Below are positions 14,026 through 25,937 of a DNA stretch of 64,000 nt, piece after piece. The stretch comes from Fusarium oxysporum f. sp. lycopersici 4287 (lineage: Eukaryota; Ascomycota; Sordariomycetes; Hypocreales; Nectriaceae), in NCBI RefSeq assembly GCF_000149955.1, contig NC_030989.1, positions 389,079-453,078 of the forward strand. The letters run 5' to 3'. The translations under genes were made by a program, and so were the position numbers. The notes beneath the pieces are model-generated. The model saw only the letters and a program-made list of their open reading frames with translations, did no database searches and had not been told where the DNA came from. Each line of letters opens with the position of its first letter. The first letter of the stretch is position 1.

Positions 14026-15577
14026 TGTTGTTGATGTCAACGAGGTATTTGATGGTTGGGGTCAAGGATCGACAGCCAACAAGTGTCGCAGGATCGAAGG
14101 GTCAAGCAACGAGTGTTCACTGCGCGCTGACAAACTCCTGATCAAGCAAGAGGCTGATGGCGTGGCAGAGTGTTCAACAAATGGATGATTTGTAACCCCG
14201 CATGCGTGGAAGCGTAAACCGGCCGCTGTTTGGTTGTATGAAAGATCGCAAGTCGACGAGACGAAAGGAGACTGTGCGCCGACTGGTTGGAAGGGAAAGG
14301 AGGTTCAAATTGAACAAAGATGGCAGAGATTGAATATGAGGAGGAGGCGAAGCACAAGAGCCCGAGACAAGACCAGCCGAGATATGAATGAGGTGGATAC
14401 GGGGGATGGATGGGAGAAGGGGATTGCTATGACATCCAAGGCCCATTGGGCGACAGCAGAAAAGGTGGATCTTCCCGTAGGCAGCCCGCACTGTGAGCTA
14501 GGGTCGATGGTAGTGCTGTTTTGGTGCTAGAAACACAGTGTCTCAGTCTGCGACTCAGGAGCTCAGACTGTGGAGATGGTCTGGAGTAATCCCGTAAGGT
14601 CGATTTTGAGCCACAGCCACGGGCTCTAGCTTTGTTGATCAAGTAGAGAATAAGCCTAGAGCGAGGTCCAGCCAAATAATCCATAACATAAGGGGTAAAT
14701 GAGAAGGAGAAGCGAGACTAGTTCATAAACAATGCCATTAATGCCCAAGCAGCTGAGCAGCCAGCAGCCAAAGAGCGTCAATTGGTGTACAGTGTTGATA
14801 TGGTTGATGTGAAGCAACCAACTTGTTGTACAGCCACACTTTTCATCATGTACGAAGACGACGCGTGTCGAGATATCTTGGCTGAGTTGTGTGGAGGATC
14901 TATAAACAGAATCAGAATATTTTGGGTCAATTCTGCACATGGGTAAATTTGTCTAAGATTTGTCAAGACTCATCTTCACATGGCTAAATGTTTATCGCTG
15001 GGGATATGCAAAGTGATGCCGTACCAGACGGTATAGTGTGTCAACAATTGGCCTCACTCAACCGACACTCAACCACGGAAATCAATTAAAAAAAAAAAAA
15101 AAAAAAAGTATACAGATATTACGTAGAAAAAGCTTAATTGATTTCAGCAAGCACTTGATTCTCAATACCATGATGTCTCATTCAGTTCTGTGACTGTCTC
15201 AACCAGCTACCCTACAACCCCCTTTTCTGGAGTATCCCTGATAAGAAGGGATAAGGAGGTGGAGCCTGACACTTCAGGCCAACACCACATCCATGGCCAG
15301 CCTGGCAAGAGCCGCAGGACACATTTCGGGGAGCTCCAAATCAATATACACAAGCTCAAGCTTTGTCAATTCAAACACCACGATTGATGATTAGCGGTTG
15401 ACTCTCTGTTTTTTTCTGCTCCCCCCCCAAACTCTGTGCACTTGCGACCACTGTCATCCCGCATGGTAGCCTCCTTCAGGGATTCTTAACTTCGACCCCA
15501 CTACCTCGATATCACCGCCCTTGCTGGACAGCTTGCAACTTCAACTGCGCAACGCGACAGCGACGACACACGACAAG
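14026..15577. promoter_or_regulatory. Shared divergent promoter of ypk1 and sec27
   Basis: The 1.55-kb interval separates the ATGs of two divergently transcribed housekeeping genes and contains no convincing coding frame. It includes a 20-nt adenine run (15088-15107) and a C-run near 15421. Individual factor sites cannot be assigned by eye. Confidence 0.5.
15088..15107. repeat. Poly(A) tract, 20 nt
   Basis: An uninterrupted run of 20 adenines lies in the divergent promoter region. It may act as a nucleosome-depleting tract; this is inference from what is known of poly(dA:dT) in fungal promoters. Confidence 0.9.
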
Positions 15578-18374
15578 ATGAAGTTAGACGTCAAGGTCAG
15601 TTTGGGGATCTGTTGAATGCGCCCGACGATTAGCGTCATGCTATTCACAGCGAGCGCACTCAATATCTGCGGCGGCAGCTTTACTTGTGCGATCTGAGCT
15701 GACACGTTTCGCAATACAGCGCCAGCTCTACGCTCGCAGTGAGCGAGTCAAGGGCATTGACTTTCATCCTCACGAGCCATGGATCCTCACAACCCTCTAC
15801 AGCGGTATGTCCACCTTGCAGCTCGAGATCCAATGCTGACAGTATAGGCCACGTCTACATCTGGTCCCACGAAACCCAACAGATCGTCAAGACCTTTGAG
15901 CTCACCGATGTCCCCGTTCGCGCCGGTCGATTCATCGCCAGGAAAAACTGGATTGTCTGCGGTTCCGATGATTTCCAACTACGGGTCTACAATTACAACA
16001 CCTCCGAGAAGATCACCTCCTTCGAGGCGCACCCCGACTACATTCGAGCTATCGCCGTTCACCCCACACAGCCGTTCGTCTTGACTGCCTCCGATGACAT
16101 GACCATCAAGCTTTGGGATTGGGAGAAGGGTTGGAAGTGTGTGCAGGTCTTTGAGGGTCATGGTCACTATGTCATGGGTTTGGCCATCAACCCCAAGGAT
16201 ACAAACACCTTTGCTTCGGCTTGTCTTGATCGAACTGTCAAGATCTGGAGCCTTGGATCTTCTACTCCTAACTTCACCCTCGAGGCACATGAGACCAAGG
16301 GTGTTAACCACGTCGATTACTACCCTCACTCCGACAAGCCCTATCTCCTCACCACATCTGACGACCGAACTGTCAAGATTTGGGATTACACTACAAAGTC
16401 CCTGATCGCTACCCTCGAAGGTCACACCAACAACGTTTCGTTTGCCTGCTATCACCCCGAATTGCCCGTCATCATCTCCGGTTCCGAGGACGGTACGATA
16501 AGAATATGGCACGCCAACACCTACCGATTCGAGCAATCCCTTAACTACAGTCTAGAGCGAGCTTGGTGTGTCTCGTATCAAAAGGGCAAGCAGGGTGTCG
16601 CTGTTGGTTTCGATGATGGTGCTGTTGTTGTCAAGCTTGGTCGCGAGGAGCCTGCTGTTTCCATGGATGCGTCTGGCAAGCTCATCTGGGCCCGACACAA
16701 CGAGGTTGTCTCTTCAATCATCAAGGGAGGAGGTATGTACACATGTACTGTACCAGTACTGGATTAAGCTAACAAGTCAGATGCCTCTATTAAGGACAAC
16801 GAGCCAATCTCCCTCCCCACCAAGGATCTCGGTACCTGCGAAGTCTACCCCCAAACGCTTATCCACTCCCCCAACGGTCGATTCGTCGCTGTCTGCGGTG
16901 ATGGCGAATACATCATCTACACTGCCCTCGCCTGGCGAAACAAGGCTTTCGGTTCAGCACTCGACTTTGTCTGGGCCTCCAAGGACAACAGCAACGACTT
17001 TGCTATCCGAGAGTCAGCCATGAGCGTCAAGATCTTCAAGAATTTTGTCGAGAAGAGCGGCGGACTCGATGTTGGTTTCCAGGCCGAGAGACTCCATGGT
17101 GGCGTTCTTCTCGGTGTTACAGGTCAAGGTGGTGTCTCTTTCTTCGACTGGGCTACTGGTGGTCTCGTTCGAAGAATTGAGGTTGAGCCTAAGCAGGTCT
17201 ACTGGTCTGATAGCGGCGAGTTGGTGACAATTGCTTGTGAGGATACCTTTTACGTTCTGCGATTCTCTCGCGAGAACTATGTTGAGGCTGTCCAGTCTGG
17301 TGAAGTTGAGGAGGATGGTGTCGAGGCCGCTTTTGAGGTTATCACTGACATTAGCGAGTCGTATGTTACCCGTTCCCCTTTACGTTCCCCTTTAATCTGC
17401 CATGCTAACGATATAGTGTCCGAACTGGCGAATGGATCGGCGACTGCTTCATCTACACCAACAGCACTAACCGACTCAACTACCTTGTCGGCGACCAGAC
17501 CTACACTGTCTCCCACTTCGACAAGCCCCAGTACATCCTGGGCTACATTCAGCGCGATTCTCGAATTTACCTTGCCGACAAGGATGTTAACGTCACTTCC
17601 TTCGGTCTGTCACTTCCCGTTCTCGAGTACCAGACTCTTGTCCTCCGAGAGGATATGGAGACAGCCGCTGAGCTGCTACCAACAATTCCCCACGACCAAC
17701 TCAACAAGATTGCGCGATTCTTGGAAGGTCAAGGCCATAAGGAGCTTGCCTTGGAGGTTGCGACAGATCCTGAGCACAAGTTTGAGCTTGCACTGGCATT
17801 GAATGAGCTTGCTATTGCTTTGGACCTTGCTCGTGAGGCTGATGCCGATCACAAGTGGAAGACTGTTGGCGACGCTGCTCTATCAGCCTGGGATGTCGCC
17901 CTTGCTGCTGAGTGCTTCACCCACGCCAAGGATCTCGGATCTCTCTTGCTTCTCCACTCATCAACAGGTGACCGCGATGGTCTCGCTGCTCTTGCGGCTC
18001 AAGCACAAGAAGCTGGCTCTCACAACGTCGCCTTCTCGTGCCAATGGCTCCTCGGCAACATCGAAGCCTGCACAAAGATCCTCACCGAGACAGGCCGTCT
18101 CGCCGAAGCCGTCCTCTTCTCTCAGACCTACCAGCCCAGCCTGACTGTACCGGTAGTACACGAGTGGAAGGAGAACCTGGAGAAGAACAAGAAGGCCAGG
18201 GTGGCCAAGTTGATCGGTGTTCCCGGTGAAGACGACGAGCTCTTCCCCGAGTGGGATGAGTGGCTCAAACTTGAGAAGGAGGGCGGCGTGAGTGTGACGG
18301 AGCCCGTTAATGGACAGAAGGCTGAGAGCGAGCCGGAAGCTGAGGATGAGGAGAGTGAGGAGGACGAGGAGTAG
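15578..18374 (+). CDS. sec27: Coatomer subunit beta-prime (COPI)
   Basis: Component of the COPI coat for Golgi-to-ER retrograde vesicles; it binds dilysine cargo signals. Five exons (15578-15595, 15720-15804, 15848-16732, 16781-17360, 17417-18374) give 841 residues, all introns GT-AG. The first exon is only 18 nt (MKLDVK), joined to [17 protein letters not shown], the conserved beta-prime start. Repeated WD40 units are clear in the first 300 residues (for example [28 protein letters not shown] and IRIWHANTY). They are followed by the second propeller and an alpha-solenoid region ([20 protein letters not shown]). The tail is strongly acidic ([10 protein letters not shown]). Divergent from ypk1. 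Confidence 0.97.
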
Positions 18375-18923
18375 AATGTGATATGTGATTTTTATGCTTA
18401 GATGGCTGGTGTAGAAAAGGATTGGTCATTTCGTCAGGGTTGCTATGGCATCAATGAGTATAATGAAAAGAAACATGGCAGTTATTTGTGATGTGTGATG
18501 GAGTCTTGTGCTGTAGTGACATGTTGTGACATCAATGACATGGCTGTGTTGGTGGACGGGGGTTCAGATGGGCCTTTGTGAAGTGGCTTTATTGAAGGCA
18601 AGCCTCAACTGGACCCCGAAATGGTGTTCAGCGCAGTGCTCAATCTTGATATCAGGGTCTAATCTGTATCGAAGCCGTACGAGCTGAAGGTGAGGCTGAG
18701 CGATCTCAAAAAGGAAACTGTGCCGTAGACTTGCAGCTTCAGTCACTTCGTGTAAGTCAACCGACATTTCTAAACTCCAAAGAATGAATGACTTGCCCTT
18801 TTTTTTTTTTAATAACCCATCACCAAACCACTGCAATCTCGCCAACACCACTAATATAATCCATCAACAAAGAATGATAACTGACTGCTCACTCCCACCA
18901 ACAGCTCCCTCTCCCCATCCATC
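18375..18923. other. Intergenic between convergent genes
   Basis: Holds the 3' ends of sec27 and of the TM2 gene, which converge. No gene, RNA or notable repeat beyond a short T-run near 18800. Confidence 0.5.
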
Positions 18924-19439
18924 CTAATACTGCCATCCCTTGGAACTCCCCCCAGGACATCCAGGCGTCCCATACACACCGCCAACAATCCAAAGGATCA
19001 TGTCAACAAACGCCCAGACTCCCAAACCCCCGACGGTGAGGAGTTTGAACACAGCGAGAGGCCAGTGATGTGCGTAGAACTGGTCGACACCCAGAGTTCC
19101 GAAGAGGAGGGAGAGAATCATGGCGGTGCGTTCTTGGCGGTAGCATTTCTCTGTACGGGGACGTTCGTCGAAACCGCCCCAGCTTCGGGTGTGGAGGGAG
19201 GGTTGTTGTTCTGAGGGTGTTAGTAGATGTTAATGATGTGAGAGCAGGGTACGGAGAAGGACAGAGAGGGAAACGTGGAAGAAGAGAGACGAACCGTCGT
19301 GAAGGTAGAGAAGAGCGCTGCCGATCGAGATGATGAAGACGTAGCTTAGCATGATGACCTTCCATTTGCGAGTTACGAAGAATATGCTGTTTGTGAGCCC
19401 GCGGCCCAACTTGTCGGCGATGGTGAGTTTTGCGTCCAT
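18924..19439 (-). CDS. TM2-domain membrane protein
   Basis: Two exons (19295-19439 and 18924-19210) around an 84-nt intron give 143 residues. The donor is GTTCGT, a weaker form; the join is in phase (LYLHD|EQQPS). The N-terminal exon encodes one hydrophobic segment (VIMLSYVFIISIGSALLYL). The second exon encodes a charged loop (GGFDERPRTEKCYRQERTA) and then the TM2 pair: LSLLFGTLGVDQFYAHHW and LLTVGGLGVWAFVDMILWIV, with the conserved G-x-D-F/QFY and DMI/L motifs. The family is membrane-embedded with no firmly assigned role in fungi. Confidence 0.85.
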
Positions 19440-19981
19440 GGTTAAAGTTGTAAGTTGAGAGATTCTGGTTGAGCAGAGAGGGGGACGATATGGTATTTAT
19501 GAATGATGAAAGAGGCAGATCAAACGGTTTTTGAACCATGAGGAAAGGAGCTCCATGTGGAATTGTCATCTTCTTTGTTGCGGCGTTTGGCAGGATCGAA
19601 TAAGTGTCTTGGCGTTGAGGGCAGGGATGGCAGTGAATGTGATGGAGTGTCAACTGTAGCTGGTTGTTTGTTAGTGCATGTTGTTTGACACAAAATGGAG
19701 TGTCTGTGAGTCAATGTAGTCAAAAAAAGAATGCCAATCATCAAAATAAGCCTGGACTGTAGTGAGACCAAGCCGATGGATGTGGCGTTACACTCAAACG
19801 GTTGGATGATGGACAATCATTAGGCTGGATGTCATGACTACATTGAGACGACGTTCACACATGTTTGATGGTGCTCATGATTACATTTGGACGAGGTTTG
19901 TGAAAGAGACATGTCTTGTATTAAAAGCAGATAAAATTAAATCTCACAGATAGCCAACCATCTCTCCTCGTCGAAGACCTC
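19440..19981. other. Intergenic
   Basis: TM2 gene promoter and 3' flank of the GPI-like protein gene. I see no gene here. Confidence 0.5.
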
Positions 19982-20605
19982 TTACAGAGCAGCGACGACA
20001 ACACCGGCAACAGCAGCAGCAGCGTAGATGAAACCACCCTCACGAGCAGCACCGTTAGTCTCAACAGCAGCAGCAGAAGAGGTAGGAGTAGAAGCCTCGC
20101 TCTCAGCAGAAGTCTCCCCACCCGCAGCAGCAGTAGTCTTGTCACCAGAAGCAGAAGTCTTCTCAGGCTTCTCAGCAGTGGTAGTAGCATCCCCAGAACC
20201 ACCCTTTCCACCAAGAGCAGCAGTAGCGCAGACAGGAACGGCGGTGGCATACTGGCTCAGCTCAGGGCACTCGGACAGCGCAGACTTGATCTCGTCCTCG
20301 TTCTTGCTGTACCACGAGAGGATCTGAGAGCTGTAGCTGGCGTAGTCCTTGGAGAGGGAGGCGGGGGTGCTGAAGGAGCAGGGGTCCGTCTGGGGGTTCT
20401 CGGTCAGGTCGGAGACGATGGCGGGGGGAGGCGTGGGGAGCGTCTTGTAGACGTCGAGGATGGCGGTTTGGCACTCTCCTGTGATGCCGCCGACGGCTGG
20501 GGCGGTTGCGCGGGGAGCGAGGAGATCGCGCTTCATGAGGGGGTGGGCCATGAAGTTGGCGCTCACGGCGGTGGCGAGGAGGGAGGTGAGGATGATGGAC
20601 TGCAT
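19982..20605 (-). CDS. GPI-anchored-like secreted protein
   Basis: A single exon of 207 residues. It begins with a signal peptide (MQSIILTSLLATAVSANF) followed by a dibasic KR site in HPLMKRDLL. The central domain has four cysteines spaced as in small fungal cell-surface proteins (ECQTAILDVYKTLP, DPCSFSTP, LSECPELSQY, VPVCATA). A serine/threonine/alanine-rich stalk (about residues 130-180) follows, and the end is hydrophobic (GGFIYAAAAVAGVVVAAL) after small residues, as in GPI attachment signals. Likely cell wall or plasma-membrane surface. The function is unknown. Confidence 0.75.
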   Translation of the reverse strand: MQSIILTSLLATAVSANFMAHPLMKRDLLAPRATAPAVGGITGECQTAILDVYKTLPTPPPAIVSDLTENPQTDPCSFSTPASLSKDYASYSSQILSWYSKNEDEIKSALSECPELSQYATAVPVCATAALGGKGGSGDATTTAEKPEKTSASGDKTTAAAGGETSAESEASTPTSSAAAVETNGAAREGGFIYAAAAVAGVVVAAL

Positions 20606-21459
20606 TTTGAAGGTCTGAGGTATCTAAACTTGAGATAGACTGAAGATAGAGAGAGTGGTGGTGAAGGGAGAGACAGGCAGAACAAGAGGATCAAGCCATC
20701 CTTTAATAGTTTATATTCCCCAGTAAATGGCCTGTCTAGTACCGTAGCTAGTCTCACTTCATTTCCACCCACCGCCCGAAGGATTCACCATGTCTCGCCA
20801 ATGTGATATTAGTTATGGTCCATGTGCCGTGATCCAGTCACGAATCAGCCCTACAGCATACTCAGGGGTAACGAATGTTTTGGCGTCAATCAAAGCCTGA
20901 GCTGAAAGGATAGCGTACAAATTGACCAATTAAACCCACCCAAGCTTGCTGTTGTCTGGGGCTGAAGGCTTGGCGTGCGTTTTGGTGTGGAGAGTGTTTA
21001 CGTCAAGCTGAGTCTGACCGTCGATTGCCGTGGAATGTAGTATTCGTATCGAGTGCGAAAGAATGCTGCATAGAGTTAAACTCTGGACACAGACTGAGAG
21101 AGAGCCGAAAGAGGCAAGGGAATATGCAGCAGAGGGCAGGGAGAGTATGCCTTGTCAAATGACCAATGTAAACAAGCTTCCGCTAAATTAAGCATCACGC
21201 TCGTGGCTTGAATGGCTTGCCCCTGAAATTAATACGACTAAATTAACCACAACGCTCTAAACATCAGCCAAGAATCGGCATAATTCCCTCCGAGCATTTG
21301 CCATCACAACTGATGTCAATGTTGTAGATCAATGGAGATCGGGGGTTTCCTCGGGCATAACATTACATCCTTCTCATCCTCCTCCTCCACTCTCCAACAC
21401 ATTAGTCTAGCACTCTGTACACATACCCAATTAATTACACATCTGACCCAGTAGATACG
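20606..21459. other. Intergenic
   Basis: Upstream region of the GPI-like gene and downstream flank of the chitin deacetylase. Only short frames; no repeat or RNA gene recognised. Confidence 0.5.
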
Positions 21460-22880
21460 CTAATTACACGTCCCAAAATCACTCTGACAGCCCGTCCCAC
21501 AATGATCACTCGTACTCCCACACCATCCCGCCCTCGAACAACATCCCCATCCACTCTCCGTACACCTCGCGCCCCCATGCGCAGCTCCACATCTCCCCGG
21601 CGCCGCTGGCTCGGGCGTGTCTCTACACGTCCCGAACACAGGCTGACATCCTCTACCGCAGTGATCGCTCGTCCCGCCGCACCAGCCGTTTTGCGAACAG
21701 CATGTCTCGCCGTTGGGTTCGCCGCGACATGTTGCGCCGCCGTGTCGTGAGCCGCAGCGACCGTTTGTCGTGGCGGGGAATGTTGGGGACGGTGAGGATG
21801 TTGATGTGGGGGAAGGGGAGGAGGAGACGGTGCGGTACCAGTTTGATCGGGGGTCTTGGAGACATTGACCTACTGTTACGGCGGTGAAGTTGTTGCGGCG
21901 GATGGAGCGGAGCATGTATTCTGTCAGGTTGTAGACTGTCTGATACACGGGATCATGCTCGATGTGAAGCCATTTGTTGGTAGCCGGACTTCTACCCTCG
22001 ACGGTATTATCCCAGATTTGTTTAGATGTGCTGATCATGTTTGGACTATCGTGTAGATATCCCTCTGTATCCAGATTAAAGTACGTGATATGATACCCGA
22101 GTTCATTCAACCAAGCATCTGTAGTGGTATTACTGGCAGAGTAGGGAGGACGCATGTAAGTAGGGAAGTAACCGAGAATATCAGCAAATGCAATCTCGTT
22201 GTAAATCATCTGGTTCCAGAATTTGGAGCGGCTTAAGGTCGTGAGACGTTGATGGGACCATGTGTGACTGGCGATTTGATGGCCGTCTCGAACCATGCGC
22301 CGAATGAGAACTGGCCATGGTGTATCTGGATCATTAATAGCGCCCTTCCCGAGGTTGCGACCGGTGATGTAGAATGTCGCTTTAGCATTGTATCGCTGTA
22401 ATTGTTAGAGAGATACTGAAGTGAGCTTGCGACGTACCTGGAGGAGATTGAGAAGGTCTTCAGTATAAGTATACGGTCCATCATCATACGTCAACGCAAT
22501 GTCTCCATTGCGGTTACACCGATAAATAGCTTGGCCATACGGAATACTTCCAACTTTCGGGCGAGCTACATTCGTTGTATCAGGGCCACCTGGACGAACG
22601 TTTGCGTCGCAGCCAGGACCATACTCGATCTGACACGAAGGGGCGGAGCAGTAAAGATATCCAGTTCCGCACCATCTTCGAAGGTCAGTACGTGATTCAA
22701 GGAGGAGTGAGTGACTTACCCAGCGCTGGAACAGCATTCATTTCGTCCGCAGACTGTTCCGAAGCCAGTTCCGCATCGTCCAGCTTGTCGTCTGTCAAGA
22801 GAACGACTGAAGAGCGTGCTCCATGGAGATGCGATGGAAAAGCCTACCAGAAAGGCGATAAGGAGAGTGATTGACTTCAT
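21460..22880 (-). CDS. Chitin deacetylase (CE4) with three CBM18 modules
   Basis: Removes N-acetyl groups from chitin, remodelling the wall or shielding it from host chitinases. Three exons (22720-22880, 22438-22675, 21460-22395) give 444 residues. The order is: signal peptide (MKSITLLIAFLVGFSIASPW), one N-terminal hevein-type chitin-binding module (CGTGFGTVCGRNECCSSAGWCGTG, split by the intron), the NodB domain, then two more CBM18 modules at the C-terminus (SQNGWCGGTSDHCG and SRAGWCGSTSDHCG). NodB motifs are visible: TYDDGP, ASHTWSH, RPPYSAS and IEHDP. The usual DTxDW motif reads DTEGY, a departure that may alter activity. A Ser/Thr/Pro linker joins catalytic and binding parts. Extracellular. 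Confidence 0.92.
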
Positions 22881-24130
22881 GATGAGGGTTTAAACGAATG
22901 ACTGTAACGAACGGATGCCTTCTAGGCCACTTGATGATCCAACATTGAACGACAAAGTCATATCTTATATACCCATTTTAGTTGTATGATGCTCAACAGA
23001 ATGACTTCTTGAGGTCTCAGTGCAGCGAGTTTGAGGAGTAAGCCATTTTAACTTTTGGTGTAGCACAGCATAAAACACCACTACTAACAGATTAAGACCG
23101 GCTGATGAGACCAATATATTACCAGATATTTTTGAGGCCCGTCAATATCGCAAGCCACAGAGAAAGGATCATCCTTGGAATCAGCTTTAAATAACTACAG
23201 TTTGGGCGTTCTTGGGGGAAATCTCGTACTCTTAGATGAGAACCTTATCAACACGTGTCACAATGGCTTACGAACCACATGCTGTGTGAGAAACGGTATC
23301 TTCGGAGGTTTTTTTGTATGCAGAGAATACGAGGAAGCCCGTTGATGCGACCGTTGAGGAAGAAAATGGATTGGCTAAGAGAAGTTGGGTGAAGGGACGG
23401 GATATCTTGATGACATGTAGACGATAATGATGCGATAAAGATGAAGCTGGGGCGATCTTGGACTGGAATAAAAGCTTCGTGATCTGAGGGTATAGATGGG
23501 ATGATTTGACATTTTCGTGGGTTGGACAGAGTTAGACGAGAGGATAAGCTTGTTCCTTGCAGTGTGATGAGATGAGGTGTCTTGCAGCGGGACGACATTC
23601 TTGGGGAGGTTGATTGGTGATGAATTCAGATATGCAGGTACGTGTTGGATATCAAAAAGTTTATCAGCTCTTGGCCTTTTTCAGCTGAAGATTTCTAGAC
23701 AGGCATTGGTACAGCTCTGGTTAAATAAATTGACTATCGAGGTACATCAATCATGAGGATCAATTGGGTGTGAGTCTGTTCATGTGGACATCAAATGCAG
23801 CTTCGGCCGCTTGGATCAGAATACCAGAAGAACTTGGCTTGGACCCAGAACTGAGGATCGCTGGGCTTCGAGATGGACGTAGATCTTTGGGCGGGTCTTA
23901 TTGTGCATAACAATTGACCAATCCATGCAATCATGCCCAGACTGACCTCAATTGGGCCTACAGACGGGGTGAGAAGACGACTGACCTCACAGAGCATCAA
24001 TTAAACTTCAACTAAGTTGATCAATTCATCACATGTTCATAGAGAACTAGAAATTTAAACAAATAGCCCCAGGCCAGATCAATTACCATATTACATCATT
24101 ACATACAACTTTTAAATACCTTTGACTTTT
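22881..24130. other. Intergenic, 1.25 kb
   Basis: Promoter of the chitin deacetylase and 3' flank of the siderophore transporter. Frames of up to 116 codons carry no recognisable motif and no start context or introns that would support a gene. Confidence 0.45.
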
Positions 24131-25937
24131 CTAAGCAGATGCCGAAGAGCGCTCAGCAGCCGCACCAGGCTTCTCGTCCTCAACCAAGTTCTGCTGATCG
24201 GTGAGCTTGGGGTTACGCAAGCACAGCGAGAACGCGATGAGAGGAACACAAAGACAGATACCGGTGATGGTAAGCAGGCGCTGAACATGCTTATACGCAT
24301 CAATCATGGCATCACGCTCGTCAGAACCAACAGGGAAGTCGAGAATGGCAGACAGAGGTTGAGAGTAGGCGTACACTGCGAGAGTCTCGTTTCCGGGCTG
24401 GAGAAACTCTGGGCAAGTCGCACAGGGAGAACCTGGGTCCAGATGGCACCGGAGACGGCGTTTCCAAAGGCCGAGCCGACCTGGTACAGCGCGAGGTACA
24501 GACCTNNNNNNNNNNNNNNNNNNNNNNNNNNNNNNNNNNNNNNNNNNNNNNNNNNNNNNNNNNNNNNNNNNNNNNNNNNNNNNNNNNNNNNNNNNNNNNN
24601 NNNNNCGGGGTATGGGAACATCCCACCCGCGATCCCGAGGAGAATCTGTGCACCAATGACACCAGACTTGTTGTCGGAGCTGGGGTCGCCGCGGTATCGG
24701 ATGAGAAGACCGAATGCGACGAGGAAAAGGCATGGTCCCTGATACGATGAAGACCTTGAAGCGGCGCACCTTGTACACGATAAGACCGAGAATTGTGCCG
24801 GTGATGACACTCGCGAAGGAGTAGAGCGACTGCACCCGTGTAGCGGCCTTGATGCTGAAGTTGAAGGAGACCTGGAGAACGGTGTAGAGATAATCGCCCT
24901 GCATCGTCCAGGCAAAGTTGAGCATGCATGCGATTCCCATGGGGGCCCAGACGGAGCGATCCTTCATGTGGTGGAAGGGCACCAAGGGGTGAGGAGCGCG
25001 GAGCTCCCATACGACGAAGACGGGAATGCAGACGAAGCCGATGACAAGGGGGGCTACGACCTGAGGGTCTGACCATTTGCTCTCGAAACCTCCTGCGATG
25101 GTGAGGGGGACGAGAAGGAGGGCGAAGACGGCGATGAGGAGGATTACGCCGATGATGTCAAGAAGCCAGAAGAGCTCGACGGTTAGTTTGTTGAAGCCGA
25201 GCTGTTGGAATGAAGAGCGGTAGCCGACGAGGTGGCCGGCCTTCTTTGCACGATGTCCAACGACGAGAAGACTGATGATGAGAGGGAGGGCGCAGACGGG
25301 GTAGATGATGCACCACATGCCGATTCCCCATCGCCAAGTCGTGGCTCCAAGGACAGCTTCTGTGACATCACCGCTGACCCCGGTGTTGATGATAAAGGGC
25401 AGAGCGGGGATGTAACTAAAGAACAAACGCGATCGAACAGAAGTGATATCTCCAATGATGACTTCCACAAGTAAAAGAATCATGGTATACCCGATCTGGT
25501 AAATGACCGCACCAGCAGAGTACGTATCCAAATTCTGCGCCGCGGCCTCAATGACAGTTTCCAATAGTATAAAAGAACACAGAAATGCAGATAAGTTCCA
25601 CACGGCCAAACACATCTGCGATCTTCCCTGCAGTAGGTTGCGCAGCAGCTGCGATGACGGCGCGGAGGGTATTAACGGACGATTGAAGCGAGTGCTCCTC
25701 GAAGCTGTTCAGTGCGGAGGGCTGGTAGGCGTAGCGCACGGTGCCGTCGAGGCCGTAGGCGTAGGCGATGAGGAAGACACCAAAGAAGATGAAGATGCGG
25801 TCGGTGAGGGTAATCACCTCGGACATGGCCTTGATGCGCTGGACACCGGGGGATGTGATGTCCCGGACGGCGTCGGCGGCTGAAGAGGGGACTTCATGGC
25901 CGTGGTCGTTGTCGGGGGTTTTCTCTGGGGTGGACAT
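24131..25937 (-). CDS. Siderophore iron transporter (MFS, SIT family), frame-disrupted
   Basis: Closest in pattern to the fungal siderophore-iron:H+ symporters (MirB/Sit1/Arn type) of the plasma membrane, which import Fe-loaded siderophores. Start at [11 protein letters not shown]. Family blocks are obvious: [80 protein letters not shown] and [15 protein letters not shown]. The reading frame changes at three places. There is an extra base in the TTTCC run at 25558-25562 and another near 24733. Between 24400 and 24430 the frame shifts by a net two extra bases (or one missing). A 100-N gap interrupts the gene at 24506-24605. Every block is otherwise conserved, so assembly error around the gap is at least as likely as a real pseudogene. 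Confidence 0.85.
24506..24605. other. Assembly gap (100 N)
   Basis: Exactly 100 undetermined bases, the size usually used for a gap of unknown length. It removes transmembrane coding sequence of the siderophore transporter between FPYP and [15 protein letters not shown]. Confidence 0.99.

Noticed and set aside
15979..16536. 185-codon minus-strand frame
   Set aside because: Antisense of the WD40 region of sec27; no independent evidence.
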